Shown in pieces: positions 49,163 through 59,700 of a stretch of 64,000 nt of DNA (the stretch's first letter is position 1; every line of letters begins with the position of its first letter). The notes below the pieces were generated by a model. It had not been told where the DNA came from and made no database searches. It saw only the letters and a program-made list of their open reading frames with translations. The position numbers and the translations under genes were made by a program. The stretch is from NCBI RefSeq assembly GCF_049860805.1, contig NZ_CP187555.1:2170001-2234000 (forward strand), in the 5' to 3' direction. This DNA is from Parabacteroides sp900760525. GTDB taxonomy: Bacteria; Bacteroidota; Bacteroidia; Bacteroidales; Tannerellaceae.

Positions 49163-51451
49163 TTATTTCCCTAATTCATTAGAGAACGAGTAAGGAGCAT
49201 CGCTGTCCTGCGTACCCCGGCTCTTGTTCGGTGTGGCCGACATATTATAATTAATGTTCATGCCACGCATCAGGTCGCCGTGTGTCAGATAGTTCTTCGT
49301 GTAGTTCTTGCCATTCACTTTCATGGACGAGATGTAACGGTTTGCCTCACCATTATTGTTAGCCTTGATTACAACCTTCTTGCCGTTTTCCAGATTCAGC
49401 GTCACGCTTTTGAACAGCGGAGACCCTAAGATATATTGGTCCGTTCCCGGACAAACCGGATAGAAGCCGAGGGCCGAGAATACATACCAGGCCGAAGTCT
49501 GTCCGTTGTCTTCATCCCCGCAATAACCGTCGGGAGTTGCGAAGTAGAGCTTGTCCATCACTTCACGCACCCAATATTGCGCTTTCCAAGGCTCGCCGGA
49601 ATAGTTGTACAAGTAGATCATATGCTGGATCGGCTGGTTGCCATGCGCATAATTTCCCATGTTCATAATCTGCATTTCGCGGATTTCATGGATCACGCCA
49701 CCGTAATAACTGTCATCAAACAAAGGCGGTACATTGAACACGGAGTCCATCATGGCATTGAAACCGACTTTTCCCCCCATCAGATTGATCAACCCCTGCG
49801 GATCATGGAAAACCGACCAGGTATAATGCCAACTGTTGCCTTCCGTAAAAGCGTCTCCCCATTTCAGCGGGTTGAACGGAGACTGGAACGAACCGTCTTC
49901 GTTACGGCCACGCATCAACTTAGTTTCAGGATCGAACAGGTTCTTATAGTTCATGGCATGTTTGGCGAAAATAGCGATTTCGGATTCCGGTTTGCCTAAA
50001 GCCTTACCTAATTTATAAATGGCCCAGTCGTCATAAGCATATTCCAACGTACGGGCAGCACTTTCATTGATTTTCACGTTATAAGGCACATAGCCCAATT
50101 CATTGTAATATTCATAACCCAGGCGTCCGGTCGATTTTACCTTCGGATGTACGCTGTTAGCTCCATGAACGACAGCCTCCCAAAGCGTCTCGATATCATA
50201 TCCGCGAAGTCCTTTCAGGTAAGCATCTGCCACAACGGAAGCCGAGTTGTTGCCGACCATGCAACCACGATGTCCCGGACTTGCCCATTCCGGCAAGAAA
50301 CCGCTTTCCTTATATGTATTGGCAAGGCCCTCCTGCATCTTCGTATTCATATCCGGATACATCAGGTTCAGGAACGGAAACAGGCAACGGAACGTATCCC
50401 AGAAACCGGTATCGGTAAACATATAGCCCGGCAGCACTTCTCCGTTATACGGGCTGTAGTGGACCACCTTGCCGTTGGCATCCAGTTCGTAGAAGCTACG
50501 CGGGAAAAGCAACGAGCGGTACAAGCAAGAGTAGAACGTGCGCAGTTTGTCCACGTCGTTATCTTCGACAGCGATACGTCCTAATGTCTCATTCCAAACC
50601 TGGCGTCCAGCCTCGGCTACTTCGTCAAACGAACGGCCACCTAATTCTTTCAGGTTCTGTTCCGCCTGCTCGGGGCTGATAAAAGAAGAAGCTACGCGAG
50701 CATGGACGATCTCGCCTTTGCGGGTGGAAAAACCGATAATGGCGCCGGTATGGTTTTCTTTCGCTTCAGTCTCGCCTTTGCGGATCTCATCGTCGCCGAC
50801 AGTCGCTTTATAGGTAAAAGGCTTGTCGAACACCACAACGAAATAGTTGCGGAAATTCTGCGGAACGCCCCCGCTGTTACGGGTCGTATAACCGATGATC
50901 TTGTTTTCTTCGGGTATGATCTTGACATAAGAACCACGGTCGAAGGCATCGACAATCACATACGAGTTGTCCGATTCGGGGAAGGTAAAACGGAACATGG
51001 CGGCACGTTCCGTCGGTGTGATTTCCGTCACCACGTCATGGTCTGCCAGATATACCCGGTAATAATTCGGTTTTGCCACTTCGGCCTTATGCGAGAACCA
51101 GCTGGCGCGTTTATCCTGGTTAAACACCACTTTACCGGTAACCGGCATGATGGCGAACTGTCCGTAGTCGTTGATCCACGGGCTGGGCTGGTGAGTCTGC
51201 TTGAAACCACGGATTTTATCCGCGTCGTATGTGTACGCCCAGCCGTCTCCCATCTTTCCGGTCTGTGGCATCCAGAAATTCATACCCCAGGGCATGGCAA
51301 TCGCCGGATAAGTATTACCTGTCGAGAGAGAAATTTTCGACTGGCTCCCGACCAGCGGATTCACGTAATCCACCAGGTCCTTTTTGTCCGCCGCCTCCAT
51401 CGTAAAGAGGCTGCTGCAAAGCATAATCGCTAAAAAAAATAATTTCTTCAT
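49163..51451 (-). CDS. GH92-family enzyme with Gln in place of the catalytic acid (second GH92)
   Basis: A 762-residue exported protein with signal peptide 'LAIMLCSSLFTMEA'. The overall GH92 fold is kept ('DYVNPLVGSQ', 'GYMFTDTGFWDTFRCLFPF', 'TSAWYVFSALGFYPV'). But where the two neighbours have GNEP, it has GNQP with Gln606 (codon 49636-49634, CAG), and where they have GNDDCGQ it has GDEDNGQ. In known GH92 mannose-1-phosphate hydrolases the acid Glu is replaced by Gln, because a phosphate leaving group needs no acid. Thus a mannosyl-phosphodiester or other good leaving group substrate is inferred. The divergent N-terminus supports a different specificity. Confidence 0.85.
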   Translation of the reverse strand: MKKLFFLAIMLCSSLFTMEAADKKDLVDYVNPLVGSQSKISLSTGNTYPAIAMPWGMNFWMPQTGKMGDGWAYTYDADKIRGFKQTHQPSPWINDYGQFAIMPVTGKVVFNQDKRASWFSHKAEVAKPNYYRVYLADHDVVTEITPTERAAMFRFTFPESDNSYVIVDAFDRGSYVKIIPEENKIIGYTTRNSGGVPQNFRNYFVVVFDKPFTYKATVGDDEIRKGETEAKENHTGAIIGFSTRKGEIVHARVASSFISPEQAEQNLKELGGRSFDEVAEAGRQVWNETLGRIAVEDNDVDKLRTFYSCLYRSLLFPRSFYELDANGKVVHYSPYNGEVLPGYMFTDTGFWDTFRCLFPFLNLMYPDMNTKMQEGLANTYKESGFLPEWASPGHRGCMVGNNSASVVADAYLKGLRGYDIETLWEAVVHGANSVHPKVKSTGRLGYEYYNELGYVPYNVKINESAARTLEYAYDDWAIYKLGKALGKPESEIAIFAKHAMNYKNLFDPETKLMRGRNEDGSFQSPFNPLKWGDAFTEGNSWHYTWSVFHDPQGLINLMGGKVGFNAMMDSVFNVPPLFDDSYYGGVIHEIREMQIMNMGNYAHGNQPIQHMIYLYNYSGEPWKAQYWVREVMDKLYFATPDGYCGDEDNGQTSAWYVFSALGFYPVCPGTDQYILGSPLFKSVTLNLENGKKVVIKANNNGEANRYISSMKVNGKNYTKNYLTHGDLMRGMNINYNMSATPNKSRGTQDSDAPYSFSNELGK

Positions 51452-51468
51452 GGATAGAATATGTTTAA

Positions 51469-53796
51469 TTAATTTGAAGACAGAGAATAGGGTTTGTCAG
51501 CCCCGTTAAATACACGTTTTTTATTCGGAGAAGAGGTCATTTCGAACGTCAGCGTACCGCCGTCCATAATGTCCTGCTGGGTAATGAATCCTTTCGTATA
51601 GGGTTTGCCGTTCAGTTTGACCGACTTCACATAACGGTTCCTGTCGCTCACCTTGTCGGCCTTTACTTCGAATGTCTTGCCGTTCTCCAACGTTACCTTT
51701 ATATAAGGTAAGTAAGGAGCCCCCAATACATACTGGTCTGTTCCCGGACAAACCGGATAGAATCCCATCGAAGACAGGATATACCAGGCAGACATTTGTC
51801 CGCAATCGTCGTTACCGCACAAGCCGTCGATATTATTGCGGTACATCTTATTCATGATTTCACGTTGCCAATATTGCGTTTTCCAAGGTTGTGAGGTCCA
51901 GGCATAGAGGAACGGAATATGATGGCTCGGTTCGTTGCCATGCACATAGCCGCCCAACAAGCCTTCCTCCGTCACATCCTCGGTTTGGGCAAAGAACTCG
52001 GCGGGCAGGTGCATCGTAAACAAGGAATCGAGTTTGGAGATAAAGGACTTGTCCCCTCCCATCAGGCGAACCATGTTGTTCACATCCTGCGGCACATAGA
52101 AAGAATAGTTCAAAGCATTTCCTTCGATAAAACCTTCGCCATGCGTGTTCAGCAGGTTAAAATTCTCTTTCCAACGTCCGTCGGCATAACGGGGACGGGC
52201 ATACCCGATATTCGTATCGAAAACATTCGTATAATTGGCCGCCCGTTTTTTATAAGTATCGGCAACAGAACGGTTACCGGCCAAAAGCGCCGTGTGGTAG
52301 ATGGTCCAGTCGTCATAGGCATATTCGAGCGTCAGGGAAGCGGCGCTGCCGTTATGGTCGAGAGCGACATACCCTTTTTCCATATACTCGCCGGTCCCGT
52401 CCAAATAAGGAATCGTGGAACTGCTCACCATCGCTTTCAAAACCTCTTCCTTGTCCAACGGAAGGCCTTTCGCTACAGCATCGGCCAAAACGGAAACGGA
52501 ATGATATCCGATCATGCACCAGTTTTCATTTGCCATGTGGCTCCAGATCGGCAAAGCCTTATGTACGCTCTGCTCGCAATGCTTCAGCATAGAGCGGGCG
52601 ATATCCGTATTTACCTGGCGGTTGATGATGTTGAACAGCGGATGCAGGGCGCGATAGGTGTCCCAAACGGAAAAGACCGTGTAGTTTGTGAAATCGTCCG
52701 CCTTGTGGATATTATGATCCAACCCGCGATACTGTCCGTCCACATCCGTATACACACAAGGATTGATCATGGTGTGATACAAAGAGGTGTATAGCATTGC
52801 CAACTGGTCGTCCGTGCCGTTGGCTTCGATAACGGACAATTCCTTATTCCAAGTTTCGCCGGCACGAGCCGCCAACTGATCGAAACTATAGCCGGAGGCT
52901 TCAGCCCGCAGGTTCTTCAAGGCTCCGTCGGTACTGACTCCCGAAAGGGCGACTTTCACTTCCAAATCCTCGGAAGCAGCCGGATCGAAATCAAAATAAG
53001 CGACGATCTTGCGTCCGCCTATATCCGGGAAGTTTTCTTTCATATTGAATTTGCCGTACCCGCCCCGGTAATTGATTTTTGCTTTTTCCTCGCATCCGTA
53101 ATGAACGACCGGTTTGGAGAAAGACATGGCGAAATAGGTATAGTTGGTACGCGCCCATCCGTTTGTAATACGATAGCCCGTGACGAGCGTGTCATTTTCA
53201 ACGCGGATATTCGTCCAAAGGACTTTTCCGTCGTAATTATAGATACCGTGGATCATATCTAAGATGATCCGCTGGTTCTTAGCTTCTTTCGGGAACGTAT
53301 ATTTATGTACGCCTACCCGTTTGGTGGTCGTCAGCTGTGCTTTCACCCCGTAGTCGGCCAGCATCACTTCATAGTAGCCGGGGCGGGACTTCTCCGTATC
53401 GTGCGAGAAACGCGAACGGTAGCCGCCGTCCGGGTCGGTAGCTGTTCCGGGATTGAGCTTCAACTCGCCGGTAGCCGGCATAATCAGGATATCGCCGAGG
53501 TCGGAATGTCCGGTTCCGCTAAAATGCGTATGGCTGAATCCGACGATGCTGCTGTCCTTATGCTGATAGCCGGCACAATATTCATAGGCACGCGGCTGGT
53601 ATTTACCCTCCACGTTATGAGGGATCGTATCCGTATCCGGACTCAACTGGACCAGCCCGAAAGGCACGCAAGCCCCCGGAAACGTATGTCCCATACCGTT
53701 CGTCCCGATAATCGGATTCACCAAGGCGGTCTTATCCTGAGCGGACAAGCTCCCAAAGGTCAGCAATGCTGAAAATAAAAGAATCGTCTTTTTCAT
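51469..53796 (-). CDS. GH92 alpha-mannosidase (first GH92)
   Basis: A 775-residue exported glycosidase. Signal peptide 'LLFSALLTFGSLSAQ' to about residue 19. N-terminal domain begins 'ALVNPIIGTNGMGHTFPGACVPFG'. The catalytic barrel has 'VHGNEPSHHIPFLY' with acid Glu622 and 'GNDDCGQMSAWYIL' with the base Asp pair near 663-664. 'NEPSHH' is the classic form in the alpha-1,2-mannosidases. It should release mannose from the non-reducing ends of glycans in the periplasm or at the surface. It lies 17 bp after the metalloprotease gene and 17 bp before the next GH92, in one operon. Confidence 0.94.
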   Translation of the reverse strand: MKKTILLFSALLTFGSLSAQDKTALVNPIIGTNGMGHTFPGACVPFGLVQLSPDTDTIPHNVEGKYQPRAYEYCAGYQHKDSSIVGFSHTHFSGTGHSDLGDILIMPATGELKLNPGTATDPDGGYRSRFSHDTEKSRPGYYEVMLADYGVKAQLTTTKRVGVHKYTFPKEAKNQRIILDMIHGIYNYDGKVLWTNIRVENDTLVTGYRITNGWARTNYTYFAMSFSKPVVHYGCEEKAKINYRGGYGKFNMKENFPDIGGRKIVAYFDFDPAASEDLEVKVALSGVSTDGALKNLRAEASGYSFDQLAARAGETWNKELSVIEANGTDDQLAMLYTSLYHTMINPCVYTDVDGQYRGLDHNIHKADDFTNYTVFSVWDTYRALHPLFNIINRQVNTDIARSMLKHCEQSVHKALPIWSHMANENWCMIGYHSVSVLADAVAKGLPLDKEEVLKAMVSSSTIPYLDGTGEYMEKGYVALDHNGSAASLTLEYAYDDWTIYHTALLAGNRSVADTYKKRAANYTNVFDTNIGYARPRYADGRWKENFNLLNTHGEGFIEGNALNYSFYVPQDVNNMVRLMGGDKSFISKLDSLFTMHLPAEFFAQTEDVTEEGLLGGYVHGNEPSHHIPFLYAWTSQPWKTQYWQREIMNKMYRNNIDGLCGNDDCGQMSAWYILSSMGFYPVCPGTDQYVLGAPYLPYIKVTLENGKTFEVKADKVSDRNRYVKSVKLNGKPYTKGFITQQDIMDGGTLTFEMTSSPNKKRVFNGADKPYSLSSN

Positions 53797-53813
53797 GATA
53801 TCGTGTTTCTATT

Positions 53814-54920
53814 TTATTTGGACAAAAAAGCTTGATACTCGTTCCACAACCCTTCAATGCTGGCATCTTCGCCGAACATACGCTTGATGGCCTTATCGAA
53901 ACTCCATACGTCGAGGTCGCGGACCGTCTCATGGAATTTACGGATGGCATCAGGGTCTTTGGTTGTCAGCCATTGGATAAAAAAGCCGGTCGTACGATAA
54001 CCGTCCATCCAGTTACCGCCCGGTTTGCGGGTACTCATATCGAAATATCCGGCCTGGGCGCGTACTGCATCCGCCAGCCCTTCGATACAAGCCCAGAATG
54101 TCTTGTTGGTCGAGTAGGAACCGATTCCTTTCGGCTCGAACTGATAAGCGTGTACCAATTCGTGGTACAGAACGCCACGGGTTTCAAAATCGAGTTTATA
54201 GAGAGATTCGTTTGCTGATTTCTCTATGTGTTGTGTGCTGTAGACAATCGAGATGACAGGCGGGTTGCCACCTTTGGCGGACACTCCGTCGTAATCTTTC
54301 AACGTATATTTAATTTCCTGCACGTCGTTCATCGTATCTTTAGCCGTGTAGAACAGGATCTCCGCCACTTTACGGGCATGATAACGGATATAGGCATCCG
54401 GGTCCTGTACCAGGCCGGTATAAATGGAAGCTCCTTTCGTCTCAGGATCGAGCACTTCAAAATCAACACCGGGATATCCGAAGTTTTCCCAGTTGGCATT
54501 CAAATTAGCATCAAAAAACAAGACATCGCCCAGCACCAGCGTGTCACCGGCAGCCGTAGCGGCTTCCAGCATGTATTGTTTATAATTGGAAGGTTTGGTT
54601 ATCGGACAAAGGATTTCCTGGTAGCGGGAACAAAACGTCTGGTCTTTCCGCTCATCCACAACCACCCAGTTCTTCCCGTCATAAGAACCTTTCAATGTCC
54701 AAGCAGACGGATCATGTGCAGGCGTCTCACCGGACGAATAGATTTTATAACTTTGGACAGGAACAGTATATTGTTCATCAAAAATCACTTTATTCATCCC
54801 AGTCGTTCCCACAAAACAGGTTGTCGGATTCCCATCCGACAATTCAGGAACATTGACGGGTAATTTTGCCTGACAAGAACACAATAATAAGCTTATCGAT
54901 ATTAATATATTTATTTTCAT
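53814..54920 (-). CDS. Basic secretory protein-type metalloprotease lipoprotein
   Basis: The start is set at ATG 54920-54918 (MKINILISISLLLCSCQ), a lipoprotein signal with lipobox Cys at residue 16; the longer frame to 54959 adds a non-signal leader. The mature protein (about 350 residues) has an N-terminal ~150-residue discoidin-like part ('CFVGTTGMNKV', 'PSAWTLKGSYDGKNWVVVDER') and a C-terminal BSP domain (about 175-365) with zinc motif 'HELVHAYQFEPKGIG' and 'CIEGLADAVRAQ'. BSP-family members are predicted zinc peptidases. In the PUL it may cleave glycoprotein targets. Confidence 0.85.
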   Translation of the reverse strand: MKINILISISLLLCSCQAKLPVNVPELSDGNPTTCFVGTTGMNKVIFDEQYTVPVQSYKIYSSGETPAHDPSAWTLKGSYDGKNWVVVDERKDQTFCSRYQEILCPITKPSNYKQYMLEAATAAGDTLVLGDVLFFDANLNANWENFGYPGVDFEVLDPETKGASIYTGLVQDPDAYIRYHARKVAEILFYTAKDTMNDVQEIKYTLKDYDGVSAKGGNPPVISIVYSTQHIEKSANESLYKLDFETRGVLYHELVHAYQFEPKGIGSYSTNKTFWACIEGLADAVRAQAGYFDMSTRKPGGNWMDGYRTTGFFIQWLTTKDPDAIRKFHETVRDLDVWSFDKAIKRMFGEDASIEGLWNEYQAFLSK

Positions 54921-55011
54921 AACACAACTTTCATTAAAATTAAACAATATACTGTTCACACTCCAAAATTAACAAATAAAAAAACAACTCCCTATAGTTA
55001 TTTCTTGTAGG

Positions 55012-55055
55012 AAAGACCGGTCTCTACCCTACTCTGGTAGAAACCGACCTTTTTG
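55012..55055. terminator. Hairpin between susD and the metalloprotease gene
   Basis: AAAGACCGGTCTCTACC and GGTAGAAACCGACCTTT pair with few mismatches. The T run is better on the plus strand; on the minus strand it ends in GGTCTTTCC. It probably attenuates transcription below susD, which would keep susCD more abundant than the downstream enzymes. Confidence 0.55.
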
Positions 55056-55084
55056 TCCCATATAAACATTTATCGTGTCTTATA

Positions 55085-56707
55085 TTAATTCCATCCTGGA
55101 TTCTGATGTCCCTGCAAAGCCGGATTAGCTTGCATTTCATCCAACGGAATCGGCCACAACAAAGCATATTCAGGAATAGCTCCAACACGAACCTGTCCAT
55201 CCGGTTTGTTTTGGATCTTTGCAGAAGTAAGAGGAACCCAATTCAACTTGCCTGAATGTTCACCTGCTTCTTCCGGATACAAACGGGTACGACGGATATC
55301 ATCCCAAACCTTGAATTCCAGAGGAAACTCATGCAAACGTTCAGTTAATATAGATTGAATCAAAGCATCACCCGTTGCTGTTTCATCCGCCAAACCGGCA
55401 CGTCTACGAACCTGGTTCAAGTAACCAAGAGCTGCATTTTCCTGACCCGTACGAGCTAAACCTTCAGCAGCAATCAATAAAACTTCGGAATAACGGAACA
55501 TCGGCATATTGTAGTCGCCATCATGGCCTTCCATCAAAGCTTTTTCATCAAACCAAGCCCAGTTACCATAATTGTTCAAATTATGAGTCACACCTGTAGC
55601 ATCCGTATACTCTTTGAAGAAATATTGCTTTTCATGTCCGCGGATATCAGCCGGATCATAACTTTTTACAATCATATCACAAGGCAAATAAATATTTTCC
55701 AAAACATCACCACCTGGATGGAAAATAGCATTGCCATTCGCATCTTTCCATTGAAAAGCATCTGATCCCATCGAATGGACTGCATAAGAGTTACCTACTT
55801 TATGGCTGGAATAGTTATACTCTTTTGCATAGATGATTTCGTTAGACGTATTTGTCGTCTTGATCACATTAAATGCAGAATTGAGATCATCACTGCTTCC
55901 ATCAGCCTGAACCAACGCATGCTGACCACCTTCGACCACCTTCAATGCCATCTGGGCAGCCTTTTCATAATCAGCATTTCCCCCGTTAAGCGGAGCACCT
56001 GCTCTTTGCAAATAAACTTGTGCCAATAAAGTTTGCGCCATCGGAAGAGTTGCATAGCAACCATTATCATAGAATGCTTTATTGGGCAGAGCATTATTGT
56101 TTACGATATCAAGCAAATCCTGTTCGATAAAACCGTAAATTTCAGCAGCCGGAATACGTTCTTTAAAGATACCATCTGTAGAAGTGTAAGGCTCGGAAAC
56201 ATAAGGTACATCTCCAAACTCCTTTACCAACCAGAAATAGGCAAACGCACGGAAGAATTTACCTTGTGCAACATAGTTCTTGATGGTTGCCTCACTTAAA
56301 ACATCCGTCATGTTCGGAACATTGGCAATCACGAAATTTGCACGGGAGATACCTTTGTAAAACTCATGCCAATAGCTCATAGCCTGGTCGTCGAAAGAAG
56401 CGATATTAAAGTTGCAACCTTCCGATGCATTTGTAAACTGGCGGTCTTTACGTTTGTCCACATACAAACCGGAGATGATACCTCCCCACTGGGTAGCTTT
56501 GGGAGTCCAGCCGCCACCTGTATTGTGCAGATAGGGTACACCACCGAAATACAACGCGTTCACACCTGTTTCCGCATCGGCCTGAGTCTGCCAGAACTGA
56601 TTTGAATCTTTCTGATCCAACGGTTTCTCTTCCAAGAAACTTTCACATGAACTCATGGCCAATGAGCACATGCACACTAATGAAATATATCTTTTCTTTA
56701 GTTTCAT
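55085..56707 (-). CDS. susD: SusD/RagB-family glycan-binding lipoprotein
   Basis: A 540-residue surface lipoprotein. Signal with lipobox 'LAMSSCESF' (Cys21). The N-terminal SusD-like domain ('FLEEKPLDQKDSNQFW', tetratricopeptide-like helices) and C-terminal RagB/SusD domain (about 330-540; 'NYNMPMFRYSEVLLIAAEGLARTG', 'LNQVRRRAG', 'FPLEFKVWDDIRRTRLYP', 'ANPALQGHQNPGWN') are intact. It forms the lid over the SusC channel and captures the oligosaccharide. It follows susC by 25 bp. The order susC-susD is normal for PULs. Confidence 0.96.
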   Translation of the reverse strand: MKLKKRYISLVCMCSLAMSSCESFLEEKPLDQKDSNQFWQTQADAETGVNALYFGGVPYLHNTGGGWTPKATQWGGIISGLYVDKRKDRQFTNASEGCNFNIASFDDQAMSYWHEFYKGISRANFVIANVPNMTDVLSEATIKNYVAQGKFFRAFAYFWLVKEFGDVPYVSEPYTSTDGIFKERIPAAEIYGFIEQDLLDIVNNNALPNKAFYDNGCYATLPMAQTLLAQVYLQRAGAPLNGGNADYEKAAQMALKVVEGGQHALVQADGSSDDLNSAFNVIKTTNTSNEIIYAKEYNYSSHKVGNSYAVHSMGSDAFQWKDANGNAIFHPGGDVLENIYLPCDMIVKSYDPADIRGHEKQYFFKEYTDATGVTHNLNNYGNWAWFDEKALMEGHDGDYNMPMFRYSEVLLIAAEGLARTGQENAALGYLNQVRRRAGLADETATGDALIQSILTERLHEFPLEFKVWDDIRRTRLYPEEAGEHSGKLNWVPLTSAKIQNKPDGQVRVGAIPEYALLWPIPLDEMQANPALQGHQNPGWN

Positions 56708-56732
56708 AATGATCTTTATTATTTATGACTGA

Positions 56733-59700
56733 TTAAAATGCTACATTAATACCGAACATGAATGTTCTCGGACGCGGATAGGTAAAGAACTGACGGTTAG
56801 CACCCCAGTTATTGCCACCTAAACGAGATGAGTTATCCGGGTCAAATCCTAAATAATCCGAAGAAGTAATCAAGAATGCATTGTTCACATTGGCATACAA
56901 GCGCAATGAAGATAACCCAAGCGGTTTGATCACGTTAGGATCGAATGTATAACCTAACTGGATCATGTTACAACGCAAATAGGAACCGTTAGCCACCCAA
57001 TCATCATCAGCAGCATTATTCGCACCCTGTCCGAAGTTGTTCAGACGAATAGCCTGTTCTTGTCCATTCGGATTCAAAGTCGGATGCCATGCTTCCGTAT
57101 AGATACGGTCAATACCGTTTGTCAGGAAACGTGCTACTGTCGAGTGGTAATATTCCTGCATAACATCAACACCCCATGTGTATTGGAAGTCAACCGTCAA
57201 ATCGAAATTCTTGTAGTTGAACGTATTGACGAATGATCCCGTCCAATCAGGTAAGCCATGACCAATGATTGTACGGTCTTTAGAAGTTACTTTTTCACCG
57301 ATAACAGATGGAATATTCATCGTTTCAGGATCCCAGTTCTCAGGTTTGCCATCATATATACCGATACGTTTGTAACCGTAGAATGAAGAAAGCGGTTCGC
57401 CTTCACGGATAAGCATATCATAACCGACAAAACCGTCAGTCGTAATCTGGCGTTTTCCTGTAATCGGATCAACAGATGCGCTTTCATCCAATTTTTCTAC
57501 ACGGCTTCTATTGAAACCTAAGTTTACTGTCGAAGTCCACTGGAAATCATTATTTTGGACAGGACGTGCCGTAACCAAGATATCGACACCACGGTTAGAT
57601 ACAGCTCCGATATTGTCCAAAATGGAAGAATAACCTGTAGATTCCGGTACTGGTCTGTCAAGCAACAAGTCTGATGTATATTTATAATAACCGGAAACAT
57701 CAAAGCTCAATCGGTCATTGAACAAACCTAATTCAGCACCAAAGTCGAACTGTGCAGTCTTTTCCCATTTCAAATTAGAGTTTGGCATATTGTCCAGATA
57801 AGAAACGGTATGCAATGCATCACCAATAATCGTGGTTGACTGGCTAACAGTAGCCAAAGAACGATATGTTCCGATTTCAGAGTTACCGGTCAAACCATAC
57901 GAAGTGTGTAACTTCAACTTACTAATCGTCGAATTATCTTCCAGGAAACTTTCCTTAGACATCAACCATCCTAAACCTACAGACGGGAAAAATGCATATT
58001 TATTTCCAGATCCGAACTTAGAAGAACCATCATAACGTCCTGTTACCGTAGCCATATACTTACTGTCATACGAATAAGCCAGACGAAGGAAATATGAATT
58101 CATAGTCCATTTGTCATAATCGCTGCCTACACTCGGACGATCCGTTCCTTTTCCCAAGTTATAATAGCCATAAAAGTCATCGGTAAACTTACTATCCGAG
58201 GCACTGAAATAAGTATAATCACGTCCTTGCCAAGACAAACCAAGCATGGCATTGATAGAATGCTTATCCAACAATGTCGAATAATTCATATAGGTTTCTT
58301 CCTGCCAATAAAGAGCGCTGGAATTATTTGCAGAAGCCGAACCTTCGGAATTTTGATTGATCATCGGACGCGGGGTGAACGGAGTGTAATTGGCATCACG
58401 GCTATTCTGGTAGTCCACACCAAACTGTGTTTTCAAATCCAATCCTTTCATCAAATGGAAAGTAAGACCTGCGTTACCAAATATTTTCGTACGATATTGC
58501 ATACTGTACACTCTCTTCAGCAATTCGACAGGGTTACCCACACCTTCCGGGCTGAATCCTTGATATCCGCTATTTGGATTATCCTTGTCATTCAAAATTG
58601 CATTCGTCTTAATTATATTGGTCTGCGTATATACTCCATCCAACATTACCGGTAAGAACGGCAACTGCTCAATCATCGTACGCAATGCACCTTGTCCATA
58701 CGGATTATCGGATGTACGATTACCCCATGTATGGTTAACCAATACATTCACTGAAGTAGACAGCCATTTTGTAGGTTTGTCGTCATACGCCAATTTTGCA
58801 TTGATACGTTTAAAATAAGAATTAAGCAAAACACCCTGCTGATCGGTATAGTTGATAAATGCACCGACAGAAGAACCCTCACCCGAACGCTGGATACTTA
58901 TCTGATGGTTGTGTGAGATAGCCGTACGCGAAGTTTCATCCTGCCAGTTCGTATTATATTTAGGAGAGCCATCAGCGTTAAACAAACGCTCGTCCGTAAA
59001 TATCTGCGATAAATCGGTTGTAAAATTCTTACCCTGCCATGCATTGGCATTTTCCAAACCTTGTTTGAAAGCTGCCATCCATTCGTTGGAATCCATCACA
59101 TCCATTTGCTTGGCCATTGTTCCGATAGAAATAGAACCATCATAAGAGATGTGAACACCTTTACCTCCATCACCACGCTTAGTTGTAACCAAAATAACAC
59201 CGTTTGCACCACGAGCACCATAAATAGCAGCAGAAGAAGCATCTTTTAAAACTTCTACAGACTCGATATCGTTCGGGTTAAGTAATTGGAAGTCGGACAT
59301 AACAACTCCATCCACAACATACAGAGGAGAAGTCGATGCATTAATTGTAGACACACCACGGATCACAACACGCATTTCACCACCCGGCTGTCCTGTATTG
59401 GAAAAAATGTTCACACCCGCCACTTTACCTTTCAAACCGTCAAGGGCATTGAACGATTGTGTTTTGATAATATCAACACCTTTTGCTGTAGAGATAGATC
59501 CCGTCAAATCGGATTTGCGCATTGTACCGTAACCAACCACTACAACTTCGTCCAATGTCTGAGAATCTTCTTTCAACATTACGTTAATGGTTGATTGATT
59601 TCCTACCAGGATCTCCTGAGTCAGATAACCGATAAAAGAAATTTGCAAAACAGCGCCTGCCGGGACATTAGAAATGGAAAAACGTCCATCCGCATCGGTC

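Noticed and set aside
47239..50584. Several plus-strand frames of 100-250 residues opposite the GH92 genes
   Set aside because: They are shadows of GC-richer coding DNA. The minus-strand GH92 frames have full domains and motifs.
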